From NCBI GenBank assembly GCA_009885995.1, contig VFJQ01000078.1, positions 1 through 57,076 of the forward strand: a stretch of 57,076 nt of DNA, in the 5' to 3' direction. This document shows, one piece after another, positions 27,755 through 36,361 of the stretch. Source of the stretch: Verrucomicrobiota bacterium. Its GTDB lineage: Bacteria; Verrucomicrobiota; Verrucomicrobiia; Chthoniobacterales; Chthoniobacteraceae. The stretch's first letter is position 1. Each line of letters starts with the position of its first letter. The position numbers and the translations under genes were made by a program. The notes beneath the pieces were generated by a model that was not told the DNA's origin, did not search any database, and saw nothing but the letters and a program-made list of their open reading frames with translations.

Positions 27755-29767
27755 CTACTTCGCTGCGTTTTGGGTCGAATGGCTCTCAATGAACCGGAGC
27801 AATAATGAGAATGCAGGCTCGGGCATCTTGCCGTGATCGAAGCCGTCGAGTTCGTGCAGCGTTACATCCTTGTGACCGACGAGCTTCATCATGCGCCAGA
27901 AGTAGGCGCACTCCTCGTAGCGTCCCATCAGCTCCTTTTCGCGGTCACCGGTGACGATGAGCATCGGCGGCGCGTCTTTACGGACGTGGAAAAGTGGCGC
28001 GAACTCATCGACGACGGGCTGCTTTTCATCAACGCCCCGCTCGTCGCGGATGGCGAAGTGCGTGATGACCTGCGGGCTCAGCGGGATCAGGCCGGCGATC
28101 CGATCCGCATCGACGTCGTGAGCAACGAGCCAGTGCTTGTCGAGGCCCACCATGAGCGCGAGATAGGCTCCGGCGGAATGACCGGCGACGAATACCTTGT
28201 CCGGCGAGCCGCCGTAGTTCGCGATGTGCTTAAAAGTCCACGCGACCGCAGCAGCCGCGTCCTCGATGAAGGCGGGGGATTTTGCTTCGGGGTTGAGGCG
28301 ATAGTTCACGGCGATGACGGCGACGCCGCGATTGCGGAGTTGCATCGGAATCGAGCGCTCGCCCGCGGTGAGTCCCCCGCCGTGAAACCACACGACGGTG
28401 GCGGATGGCTGGTGGTGGGTCGGGAAGTAGAGGTCCAGCCGGCAGCGCTGCTGCATCGCGCCGGTGATGTCCTTGCCTTCGCGATAGAGCACCTCGGAAA
28501 CGAGGCGATAGTCATCGTCCGATTCCCGCGGAAAATCGGCGAAGGTGGCAGGCCGCTTGCCGAGTGTGGTGCTCACCTTTGCGAGCACGGGCTCGGCTTC
28601 GAGGCACTTCGCGGCGAAGAGCAGGGCCGCGGCCTTGTCGAGTTCGCCCACGATTTCCGCATCGCCGAGACTGCGCTTGCGGAGCTGATCGAGCATCACC
28701 GGCAGGCGGAGATCCGCGACGCCGAATGACTTCACGCCTTTGCGCTTCTGCAAGATTTCCAGATACCGATACCCGCGCTTGCGCGTCGGCTCGATCATCG
28801 TGCCCTCGCCGTAGTCGTTCCACGTTGCGACTTGCACGATGGGCGAGCCGCTCTTCATCGCGAGGTCGAGCGACTCCGAGAATGTCGCGCCGAACCGAGG
28901 CGCGATCGTGCCGTAACTGTCATGCACGCCCGCCTGCTTGTAGATGTCTTTGAATTCCGGGAACGCCGTCGCGATCACCGACTCGCCCGCGCCGCTTCGC
29001 GCGTAGAGCGCATCGAGTTCCTTGCGCCACTGCTCCGCGGCAAGCGTCTTGCCGCCCTCCACCGGCGGCCAGCCGAAGATGCCATCCAGGCCGAGATCCT
29101 TCGCGAGATGCGGCAGACCGAAAATCATCGGCTTTGACGACAAAGCACCGCGCAGTTCGCTCCACTGCTCGCGCTGCAAATACTGCGGCCCGAACACCAG
29201 CATCACGGGGCGGCCGTCCTGCTTCACGTAAGCCTCGTCGCCGAACCAGTGCTCCTGCGCCCACCGCAGATCGCTTTTGGCCTGCGCGAAAGTCTCGCCG
29301 GCTGGAATCGCTTTCGCCTTCACCGCCTGCCCGAGCGCCTGGTCCTCGTAGCAGATCGCAAATTTCAGCCCGGCCTTCTTCAGCCAAGGGACGAGCTTTT
29401 CCGTGTGCCGATGGTTCGCGGTGAAATCGAGCGCGTCCTTCGTTCCATACCAGTCGATGATCACGCCATCGAGCCCGCCGAATTTCATCAGCAGCACCTG
29501 ACACTCCAACGCGTGATCATCGCCCGAGTCGTAGAGCCCGATGAGCGGGTAGTCGTGCGAAGCCGCTTCTCGTTCCCCGTCCCAGCGCACGCGTTCCGGA
29601 TCGAAGTGATCCATCGTCCAATGCCAGCCCCACGCGCCGCTCACCTCCTTCGTCGCATACCACGGCATGTAGTGGGCGAGGATGAGCTTATCAACTTCGG
29701 CAGCGGGCGAGAGACCGCAGACGGAGAGGAAAGCCGCGAGGAACAAGAACAGCCGGAGTCGGAGCAT
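27755..29767 (-). CDS. secreted fusion of a GH99/GH71-like hydrolase and an alpha/beta-hydrolase esterase
   Basis: 670 residues with a signal peptide (MLRLRLFLFLAAFLSVCGL). Residues ~28-345 resemble the TIM barrel of GH71/GH99-type enzymes acting on alpha-glucan or mannan (ILAHYMPWYATKEVSGAWGW, LDGVIIDWYGTKD, VQVATWNDYGEGTMIEP). Residues ~430-665 form an alpha/beta hydrolase of the bacterial esterase (BD-FAE) type: oxyanion HGGGLTAGERS, nucleophile elbow GHSAGAYLA, an acidic residue near VTGDREKEL and His in DGFDHGKMP. A single protein would thus remove an acyl group and cleave a glycan, or channel between the two. It is encoded 9 bases after another secreted hydrolase and shares its operon with malonate genes. 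Confidence 0.8.
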   Translation of the reverse strand: MLRLRLFLFLAAFLSVCGLSPAAEVDKLILAHYMPWYATKEVSGAWGWHWTMDHFDPERVRWDGEREAASHDYPLIGLYDSGDDHALECQVLLMKFGGLDGVIIDWYGTKDALDFTANHRHTEKLVPWLKKAGLKFAICYEDQALGQAVKAKAIPAGETFAQAKSDLRWAQEHWFGDEAYVKQDGRPVMLVFGPQYLQREQWSELRGALSSKPMIFGLPHLAKDLGLDGIFGWPPVEGGKTLAAEQWRKELDALYARSGAGESVIATAFPEFKDIYKQAGVHDSYGTIAPRFGATFSESLDLAMKSGSPIVQVATWNDYGEGTMIEPTRKRGYRYLEILQKRKGVKSFGVADLRLPVMLDQLRKRSLGDAEIVGELDKAAALLFAAKCLEAEPVLAKVSTTLGKRPATFADFPRESDDDYRLVSEVLYREGKDITGAMQQRCRLDLYFPTHHQPSATVVWFHGGGLTAGERSIPMQLRNRGVAVIAVNYRLNPEAKSPAFIEDAAAAVAWTFKHIANYGGSPDKVFVAGHSAGAYLALMVGLDKHWLVAHDVDADRIAGLIPLSPQVITHFAIRDERGVDEKQPVVDEFAPLFHVRKDAPPMLIVTGDREKELMGRYEECAYFWRMMKLVGHKDVTLHELDGFDHGKMPEPAFSLLLRFIESHSTQNAAK

Positions 29768-29776
29768 GGCCTAGAG

Positions 29777-30991
29777 TCAGCGTTTCGCTGCCTTGTTGCG
29801 AAAATAATCTGCCGCCGCGGTGCGAAACTCCGCGTCCGTCGGAGCGCTCCCGGTTCGCATGATGACTTCGGTGACGTGTCCTCGCGCCCACGCAAAGTAG
29901 CGCTCATGCGTGAACCACGCCGGCTGCTTCTCGTTCCGGTCGTTGATGAGCCAGAAGCCCTCCGGCTTTCCGTCGCGCCGCTCGTTGCAGTAGAGCTCCC
30001 AGTAAAGCACGAACGGGCAGCCCCATTCGATGCCCGCCAGCATCGTCCCGATCGCGCGTTCGTTCTGCGCCTCCGCGCCATGACGGCGCGCGGCAAAGCC
30101 ATATTCGCCGATGAAGACACGCCGGCCGGGAATGCCGCGTTTCGGGCGCAGCCGGGACTCGATGTGATCGAGCGCGGCGAAGAGGCCGCCGCGAATGTCG
30201 CCATCGATCGCGTCGTAGGCCGAGTAGGAGACGTAATCGATGTCCACCTCCGGCAGGATGTCATTCGTGAGGCACTGGCCACCCTTGAGGAAGGCCGTGA
30301 CGAGATTCACCTCCGTGTAGTGCCACACCCACACGTCGCGATGCGGCGTATCGCGCTTCGCGTCATCCACTGCCTTCTGCCGGATGCGCAGCCACTCGGT
30401 GAACCGCGCGCCCGCCCCGCCGGCGAAAGGCTGCGTCGGACCGTAGTGCGGGCGCAGATGCCAGTCGCCCTCCCAATGGCCGAGGTAGAAATGCTTCCCG
30501 CTCCCGCTGTAGGTGCGCAACAGGTGGCAGGCAAAGTCGTGCATCTCACGATACTGCCGCTCATGATCCTCGGGCTGGAACACGCCGGCCTGCGTCGCGC
30601 TCGTCAGCGGATACACCCAGAGCAGATAGTGCGTGAACGGCATCTCCAGGACCGCGCGGTGCGACGGCTCCCTGCTCACCAGATCCGTCAGCGTCCGCAC
30701 CGCCGCAGGCTTCGTGGGAATGTTGCCCGTCTCCGCCCCGAATGCCCCTTCGCGCGAGAGCGCAAACTTCATCACGTTCGACCCGAGCGATTGGATCTGC
30801 TTCGCGCTCTCCACGAGCCGCGTGTCCTCGGTGAACTGATAGCGCCCGCCGATGGCCTGCGTGCCGAGGATGTAGTTGAAGCGGGCGGCGTCCTTCGTCG
30901 CATCGGCTGCGTCGATCCGGCTGAGGAAGCCCGACAACAGGAGCAGAATGAGCGGGCCGGCGAACCTCACGGGCGGAAGGGCGAAATTCAA
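29777..30991 (-). CDS. secreted TIM-barrel putative glycoside hydrolase
   Basis: 404 residues from a TTG start that overlaps the upstream synthetase stop (TTGA at 30988-30991). A GTG at 30970 is an alternative start, and both give a signal peptide (RFAGPLILLLLSGFLSRIDA). The fold pattern is a barrel: LGTQAIGGRYQF, SLGSNVMKFALS, YLGHWEGDWHLRP (candidate acid/base Glu), VWHYTEVNLV, IDYVSYSAYDA and VFIGEYGFAARR (candidate nucleophile Glu). The family is conserved in Verrucomicrobia but has no named substrate. It precedes the GH99-like fusion in the same operon. Confidence 0.65.
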   Translation of the reverse strand: MNFALPPVRFAGPLILLLLSGFLSRIDAADATKDAARFNYILGTQAIGGRYQFTEDTRLVESAKQIQSLGSNVMKFALSREGAFGAETGNIPTKPAAVRTLTDLVSREPSHRAVLEMPFTHYLLWVYPLTSATQAGVFQPEDHERQYREMHDFACHLLRTYSGSGKHFYLGHWEGDWHLRPHYGPTQPFAGGAGARFTEWLRIRQKAVDDAKRDTPHRDVWVWHYTEVNLVTAFLKGGQCLTNDILPEVDIDYVSYSAYDAIDGDIRGGLFAALDHIESRLRPKRGIPGRRVFIGEYGFAARRHGAEAQNERAIGTMLAGIEWGCPFVLYWELYCNERRDGKPEGFWLINDRNEKQPAWFTHERYFAWARGHVTEVIMRTGSAPTDAEFRTAAADYFRNKAAKR

Positions 30992-32475
30992 AACAGCGCG
31001 CGCACCGCCGGCTTGGTGATCTTGCCCATCGCGTTGCGCGGGAGTTCGGCGACGACGAGCAGGCGCTGCGGGATCTTGTAAACGGAGAGGCGGCCTTTGC
31101 ACCACTCGCGCAGCGCGGACAGATCGAGCGTTGCGTTCTCTTTCAAGACGACGACGGCAGTAACGGCTTCGCCCCAGGTGTCGTCGGGCAGCCCGATGAC
31201 GGCGCATTCGCGGATGTGCGGGTGTTCCAGCAGCGCGGCTTCGATTTCGAGGGCGGAGAGTTTGTAGCCGCCGCTCTTGATGATGTCCACGGAGAGGCGG
31301 CCCATGATGCGGTAGTAGCCGCGTTCGCGCACCGCCATGTCGCCGGTGCGGAACCAGCCATCGTCGAAGGATTCCGCGCTGGCTTCGGGGCGGTTCCAAT
31401 ACGCGCGGAAGACGCCGGGGCCACGCACCTGGATTTCGCCGGGCTCGTCCTCGGCTGTGACGATCTCGCCCGCTTCGGTCTTGAGCCGCACTTCCACGCC
31501 GGGCAGCGGAACGCCGACGGAACCGGGGCGACGTTCCCCGCGGAGAGGGTTGGAGAGCGCCATGCCGATCTCGGTCATGCCGTAGCGTTCGAGGAGTTTC
31601 TGGCCGGTGAGTGCGGTCCACTGCTCATGCACACTCGCAGGCAAGGCGGCGGAGCCGGAGACCATGAGGCGCATTTTCGCGAAGCCTGCGACGATGGCCA
31701 CGCGATCGTCTGCCGATGCGGCTTCGAGCGCTTGGATGAGCTTCACGTAGATCGTCGGCACGGCCATGAAGATCGTGTAGGCGTCCGCGCGCACACGATC
31801 GAGGATCGCCGGCAGATCGAAGCGCGCGAATGGCTCGATGGTCGCGCCGCTCCACAGTGCGCAGCTCGTCACATTGATGATGCCGTGAATGTGATGCATC
31901 GGCAGGAAGAGCGGGATGCGATCCGTTGCGCTCCATTCCCACGCCTGCACGAGGCTCTCGATCTGCGCCTGCATATTGGCGTGCGTGGTCACGACGCCCT
32001 TCGGTTTGCTCGTCGTGCCGCTGGTGTAGAGGATCATCGCGCGGCGCTCGGGCGCGATATCCGGCAGCGTCTTCGCGGGCGCGGACTGGACCGCGTCGAT
32101 GTCGATCAATCGCACGGCGAGCCGCTGGCATAGCGGCGCGATTTTCGCCGCCATCACCGCATCCGCGATGACGATGCCCGCGCCGGAATCGGTGAGCGCG
32201 TATTCCCACTCCGGCTCCGTCGCCGAGAGGCAGATCGGCACCTTGATCCCGCCTGCGCGCCAGATCGCCCATTGCGCCGCGACGTATTCGGAACCGGCGG
32301 GCACGAGCAGCGCGATGCGGGTCTCGTTCAAATCATCCGCCTCGCCGAGAAGTGTCGCGGCGAGCATCGCCGAGCGGTCGAGCAGGTCGCCGAAAGTGTG
32401 CTTGGTCGTCGCGGTGCGGAAGGCGACGGAGTCACGATGAGAATGGGCGCGGGCGATGAATGGGATGTCGGGCAT
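30988..32475 (-). CDS. matB: malonyl-CoA synthetase-like acyl-CoA ligase
   Basis: The 495-residue AMP-forming ligase has P-loop YTSGTTSKPKG, MHHIHGIINV, A5 motif ERYGMTEIGMALSNP, WFRTGDMA and the C-terminal lysine in RNAMGKITK. The sequences HHIHGIINV and SVDIIKSGGYKLSALEIE are those of the MatB/ACSF3 group, which activate malonate (or methylmalonate) to the CoA ester. The neighbour encodes a MatC-domain permease, which fits a malonate uptake and activation pair. No malonyl-CoA decarboxylase (MatA) is in the window, so the product may feed fatty-acid synthesis or be used elsewhere. Confidence 0.8.
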   Translation of the reverse strand: MPDIPFIARAHSHRDSVAFRTATTKHTFGDLLDRSAMLAATLLGEADDLNETRIALLVPAGSEYVAAQWAIWRAGGIKVPICLSATEPEWEYALTDSGAGIVIADAVMAAKIAPLCQRLAVRLIDIDAVQSAPAKTLPDIAPERRAMILYTSGTTSKPKGVVTTHANMQAQIESLVQAWEWSATDRIPLFLPMHHIHGIINVTSCALWSGATIEPFARFDLPAILDRVRADAYTIFMAVPTIYVKLIQALEAASADDRVAIVAGFAKMRLMVSGSAALPASVHEQWTALTGQKLLERYGMTEIGMALSNPLRGERRPGSVGVPLPGVEVRLKTEAGEIVTAEDEPGEIQVRGPGVFRAYWNRPEASAESFDDGWFRTGDMAVRERGYYRIMGRLSVDIIKSGGYKLSALEIEAALLEHPHIRECAVIGLPDDTWGEAVTAVVVLKENATLDLSALREWCKGRLSVYKIPQRLLVVAELPRNAMGKITKPAVRALF

Positions 32476-32481
32476 GCGGTG

Positions 32482-33861
32482 TTAGCGAATCACGATGAAC
32501 AGCAGCCAGACGACGATCGGCGCCAGCACCGTGATCGCGGCGCCGTAGCCCATCAGTCTGCGGAAGAACGCTTCACGGTCCACGTTCCTGGCCGTGGCCA
32601 GCACGATCGCGCCGTTGGTCGAGAAAGGGCTCACATCCACGATGGTCGAAGAGACGGCCATCGCTCCGATGAAGCCGACCGGATTGATGCCCGTGCCCGC
32701 TTGGAGGAAAGGCACGGCGAGTGGAATCAGCGAGCCCAGCACCGCCGTTGACGAAGCGAACGCGGAAACCACCGCCCCGATGAAACAGAGCAGCAGCGCC
32801 GCCAGCAGCGGCGAATTCATGCCGGCCACGCTGTGGCCGACGAAGGAAATCGTGCCCATCTTTTCGAGCACAACGACGTAGGTGCTCACGCCGGTGATCA
32901 GCATGATCTCGGGCCAGCTCACCTGGCCGATGGCGCTCTTTTGCAGGTTCGGAGCGATGAGCGAGAGCACGAGCCCGATGGTGATCGCAACGAAGCCGAT
33001 GTCCAATTTGTAGGCCAGCACCAGGACCGCCAGCACGAGGAGGCCGACGAGTGTGATCACCTGATAAGCTCGGGAACCGCTCGTCGCTGTGTCCGCGGCT
33101 TGGCCATCGATGAGGGCGTCGCCGCGTCCATCTTCGAAACGCCTTTCCTCCGTGAACGCCTCCGCCTCCGCATCGCCGAAAATCTGCGGACCGCGCTGCG
33201 CGACCGACACTTTCGCGACCGAGATCGACCCCGCTCCCGCCGCTCCTGCTTTCGCCGCGAGCAGCTTGCGCCCGCCCATGAAGATGAAGAGCAGGAGCGC
33301 CACCGCGAAGTTCACCCCGAGGCTCGCGAAAAACGTAAAGAGCGCGTCCAGGGGAAGTCCCGCCTTCGTCACGATGGCGTTCGTGATGCCGCCATAAATG
33401 CTGATCGGCGAGAAGCCGCCCGCCTGTGCTCCGTGGATCACGAACAGTCCCATCAGCAGCGGGCTGATGCCGTGTCTGGCCGCAAAACCAAGGGCGATCG
33501 GAGCGACGATCGCCACCGCGGCCGGGCTGACGGCCCCGAGCGCGGTGAGTGCCGCGGTGATCCCGAACATGATCCACGGGATTGCCGCGATGCGCCCGCG
33601 CACCGCCCGCACGGCGAGCCGGACCAGCCAGTCGATGGTGCCGTTCGTCTGCGCGATGGCGAAGAGGTAGGTGATGCCTACAAGCGTCAGAAACAGACCG
33701 CCGGGAAAGCCGGCGATGATGTCCTTCGTCGTCATCCCGGCCGCAAGCGTGCCGACCAGAAACGCGCCGACAAAGGCGAGCACGCCCATGTTCACCGGCC
33801 AGATAGTGGCGACGACGAACATGGCGCAGAGCGCGTAGATGGAAATCAACTGGGGGGTCAT
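32482..33861 (-). CDS. matC: MatC-like dicarboxylate permease
   Basis: 459 residues from the ATG at 33861; a second ATG 9 codons upstream is possible. The N-terminal ~150 residues match the MatC N-terminal domain (SIYALCAMFVVATIWPVNMG, FPGGLFLTLVGITYLFAIAQ, ISPLLMGLFVIHGAQAGGFS). The C-terminal half has SLC13/ArsB-like helices (SWPEIMLITGVSTYVVVLEK, FSTNGAIVLATARN). At least ten membrane helices are present, with a polar loop near residues 240-285. MatC proteins import malonate. It ends 6 bases before the matB start, so the two form an operon. Confidence 0.82.
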   Translation of the reverse strand: MTPQLISIYALCAMFVVATIWPVNMGVLAFVGAFLVGTLAAGMTTKDIIAGFPGGLFLTLVGITYLFAIAQTNGTIDWLVRLAVRAVRGRIAAIPWIMFGITAALTALGAVSPAAVAIVAPIALGFAARHGISPLLMGLFVIHGAQAGGFSPISIYGGITNAIVTKAGLPLDALFTFFASLGVNFAVALLLFIFMGGRKLLAAKAGAAGAGSISVAKVSVAQRGPQIFGDAEAEAFTEERRFEDGRGDALIDGQAADTATSGSRAYQVITLVGLLVLAVLVLAYKLDIGFVAITIGLVLSLIAPNLQKSAIGQVSWPEIMLITGVSTYVVVLEKMGTISFVGHSVAGMNSPLLAALLLCFIGAVVSAFASSTAVLGSLIPLAVPFLQAGTGINPVGFIGAMAVSSTIVDVSPFSTNGAIVLATARNVDREAFFRRLMGYGAAITVLAPIVVWLLFIVIR

Positions 33862-33879
33862 GACTGGAGCCGAGGTTGG

Positions 33880-34208
33880 GAATGTCATATCGGATTTCCA
33901 CGCGAAAGCATAAGTTCTCCGCGCTCGCGCCGCCCTTGCCGTCGCGGACGATGGCGAAGACGCGGTAATTGCCCGGCTTGGCCGGCGTGCGGATGACGGC
34001 CTGGTTTTTTTCCGCGACCACGATGGCATCGGGGAATGACGGTGGTTCAGCTTCCTTATCGCCGCCGACTTTCACGTCCGTGCTTTCGGCAGTCACGGTC
34101 CACTCCCACTTCAGCTCGTCGCCATCGGGATCCGTCGCCTCCGCCCGCACGGTGCAAAGCTGGCCGGACGCAAACACGGCTCCATTTAGCTCCGAGTCGA
34201 ATCGCGTG
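33880..34208 (-). pseudogene. C-terminal fragment of a secreted protein (Ig/cadherin-like domain)
   Basis: A frame across this region encodes SELNGAVFASGQLCTVRAEA, DPDGDELKWEWTV, a linker rich in Glu and Pro, TPAKPGNYRVFAIVRDGKGG and NLCFRVE. This type of DPDGD...YRVFVxVxDGKG domain closes many bacterial glycosidases. No start or upstream domain exists: the right end meets a transposase fragment, and the left end runs into the matC start without its own stop. It is a relic. Confidence 0.65.
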
Positions 34209-34215
34209 ACGCGAG

Positions 34216-34516
34216 ACGCCACGCCGAACGGCGCTACGACTGGCGCCCGCTGGACAAAATCAAAGCGCCCAAAACTCCCACCGCCCCCGTGCTCATCGCC
34301 ATGGCCGAAAAGCTGCGGACCCCTGAAGGCAAAGTCCGCTACCGGCGGCGCGCCTGCACCGTCGAACCCGTCTTTGGCATCATCAAAAGCGCCCTGGGCT
34401 TTCGGCAGTTTTTGCTGCGCGGCCTCCAGAAAGTCAGCGGCGAATGGAACCTCGTGTGCCTGGCCTACAACTGCAAACGGCTCCACACCCTGCGGCAGAC
34501 CGTGCCGGCCGCCTAA
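34216..34516 (+). pseudogene. C-terminal fragment of an IS1182-like transposase
   Basis: The translation ERRYDWRPLDKIKAPKTPTA continues to VEPVFGIIKSALGFRQFLLR and GEWNLVCLAYNCKRLHTL. This is the end of a DDE transposase of the IS1182/ISNCY style with the catalytic Glu in VEPVFG. The 5' two thirds are missing. A possible terminal repeat TCCGACAGGCT lies at 34677-34687, so the right end of the element is probably preserved. Confidence 0.8.
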
Positions 34517-34676
34517 AACGAGCGCATCCGCAGACCGCCTCCGGAGCAAACGCCCACCTCCCCCGAACGCCGCCCGTTTTTCAACTCGCCGCGCGCCCTT
34601 TTAACCCGCGATCCGCCGCGTCACTGCGGCGAGGGCGCCGCGCTGGCGCGGCTCACCGCCAACGCCACAAGCTCAG

Positions 34677-34687
34677 TCCGACAGGCT
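34677..34687. repeat. possible right end of the IS1182-like element
   Basis: TCCGACAGGCT is the reverse complement of AGCCTGTCGGA at 56935-56945. It lies 160 bases beyond the transposase stop. The sequence between (34517-34676) is GC-rich, with a palindrome GCGGCGAGGGCGCCGC at 34626-34641 and no gene. Confidence 0.4.
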
Positions 34688-34821
34688 CTTAGCCATTGAG
34701 AATGAGGCGGGCGGAGTTTTTGCACGATCCGGCTTTCCCATGGGGGCGGGCTAAGCCTACCGGGCTGAACGGGTTCTCGCCCGTTGACTCAGTCCGTTTA
34801 AACCCAACACTTCAGACCATT

Positions 34822-36306
34822 ATGATCCGCATCCCAGGACAACCCGGCCGCGATCTCTGCGACCCTCACCTCGGCGTCACGCGCCGCGATCTCATCCGCG
34901 TCGGAGGCAGCGCCTTGATGGGGTTGACGCTCGGCTCCGTCTTTTCCCTCCAAGGGCGCGCGCGCGCGGCTGCGGCGGCGGCGGGCGCTATCAAGGGCCC
35001 GGCGGGGTGGAATCGGGCGAAGCATATCGTGATGGTGTATCTGCAAGGAGGGCCATCGCACCTCGATTTGTGGGATCCGAAGGAGAATCTGCCGGATAAG
35101 ATGTCGAGCCCGTTTAAGCGGATCAAAACGAAGATCCCGGGCGTGAATTTCACCGAGTTGCTGCCGAAGCTGGCGGGGATCAACGACAAGTTCTCGATGA
35201 TCCGTTCGATGGGCTACACACCGAATGGGTTGTTCAATCACACGGCGGCTATCTATCAGCTCATGACGGGCTACACGACCGACAAGGTGTCGCCGAGCGG
35301 GCAGCTCGAGCCGCCGAATGCGAAGGATTTCCCGAATTTCGGGTCGAATATCATCCGGCTGAAGCCGCCGACGGATCCGGTGCTGCCGTTTGTGCAGTTG
35401 CCGCGGCCCTTGCAGGAATCGAACGTGATTGGGAAGGGTGGGGGAGCTGGCTTCCTCGGGAAGGCTTACGATCCTTACACCCTTTTTCCCGAGGGGGACG
35501 ATCTCGACATGACGAAAATGAACCGGGTGAAGGTGGATGATCTCAAGCTGCGGCCCGATGTCTTCGCGCAGCGGCTGGAGCGCCGGGCGCGGCTGCGCGA
35601 TGCGATGGATGACGCGATGCCGGAGATCGACAAGGCGGTGGCGAACTACAATCTGGATGAATATTACGACAAGGCGCTCAATTTGATCGTGAGTGGGAAG
35701 GCGCGCGAGGCGTTCGAGATGGATCGCGAGCCGGAGACAATGCGGGAGCGGTATGGGATGAATACGTTCGGGCAGTCCCTGCTGCTGGCGCGGCGCCTGA
35801 TCGAGGCGGGGACGCGCGTGGTGGAGGTCGTGTGGCCGAAGGTGGCGAACAGCGACAACCATTCGTGGGATATGCATCAGGGCCTCACGACTCGGATCAA
35901 GGACCAGGCGGCGCCGATGCTCGACAAGGGTTTCAGCGCCTTCATCGAAGACCTCGATGCGAGCGGGTTGCTCGATGAGACACTGATCGTGGCGGTCGGT
36001 GAATTCGGCCGCAGCCCGGAGAAGGGGGTGAGCACGAGCGGCAATGTGAACAGCTCCGATGGTCGCGATCACTGGCCTTACTGCTACACGGCGGTTGTCG
36101 CCGGCGCGGGCACGAAGCGCGGCTACATCCATGGCGAAAGCGATTCGACGGGCAGCAGCCCGAAGAGCGATCCGGTGCATCCGACTGAGTTGCTCGCGAC
36201 GATCTATAACGCGGTCGGCATCGCCCCGGAGACGATCGTTTATAATCACCTGAACCAGCCGCGCGAGCTGGTGAAAGCGAAGCCGGTTCACGCGCTCTTC
36301 GCGTAG
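34822..36306 (+). CDS. DUF1501-family secreted protein
   Basis: 494 residues from the ATG at 34822. It begins with a twin-arginine-type leader ([20 protein letters not shown]) and carries the DUF1501 sulfatase-like fold: [54 protein letters not shown] and [17 protein letters not shown]1501 proteins are abundant in Planctomycetes and Verrucomicrobia and are usually next to DUF1549/DUF1553 cytochrome-like proteins. No such partner is here. The function is unknown; the fold is that of alkaline phosphatase/sulfatase enzymes. Confidence 0.9.
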   Translation: MIRIPGQPGRDLCDPHLGVTRRDLIRVGGSALMGLTLGSVFSLQGRARAAAAAAGAIKGPAGWNRAKHIVMVYLQGGPSHLDLWDPKENLPDKMSSPFKRIKTKIPGVNFTELLPKLAGINDKFSMIRSMGYTPNGLFNHTAAIYQLMTGYTTDKVSPSGQLEPPNAKDFPNFGSNIIRLKPPTDPVLPFVQLPRPLQESNVIGKGGGAGFLGKAYDPYTLFPEGDDLDMTKMNRVKVDDLKLRPDVFAQRLERRARLRDAMDDAMPEIDKAVANYNLDEYYDKALNLIVSGKAREAFEMDREPETMRERYGMNTFGQSLLLARRLIEAGTRVVEVVWPKVANSDNHSWDMHQGLTTRIKDQAAPMLDKGFSAFIEDLDASGLLDETLIVAVGEFGRSPEKGVSTSGNVNSSDGRDHWPYCYTAVVAGAGTKRGYIHGESDSTGSSPKSDPVHPTELLATIYNAVGIAPETIVYNHLNQPRELVKAKPVHALFA

Positions 36307-36361
36307 CGTTCTGGTTTTGCTGCTCGCCAAGCGCGGTGCGGTCGGCAACAACCCCAACCTC

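Noticed and set aside
29249..31081. A 610-residue + strand frame opposite the glycan genes
   Set aside because: The composition is that of an antisense shadow, and it spans parts of three real genes on the minus strand.
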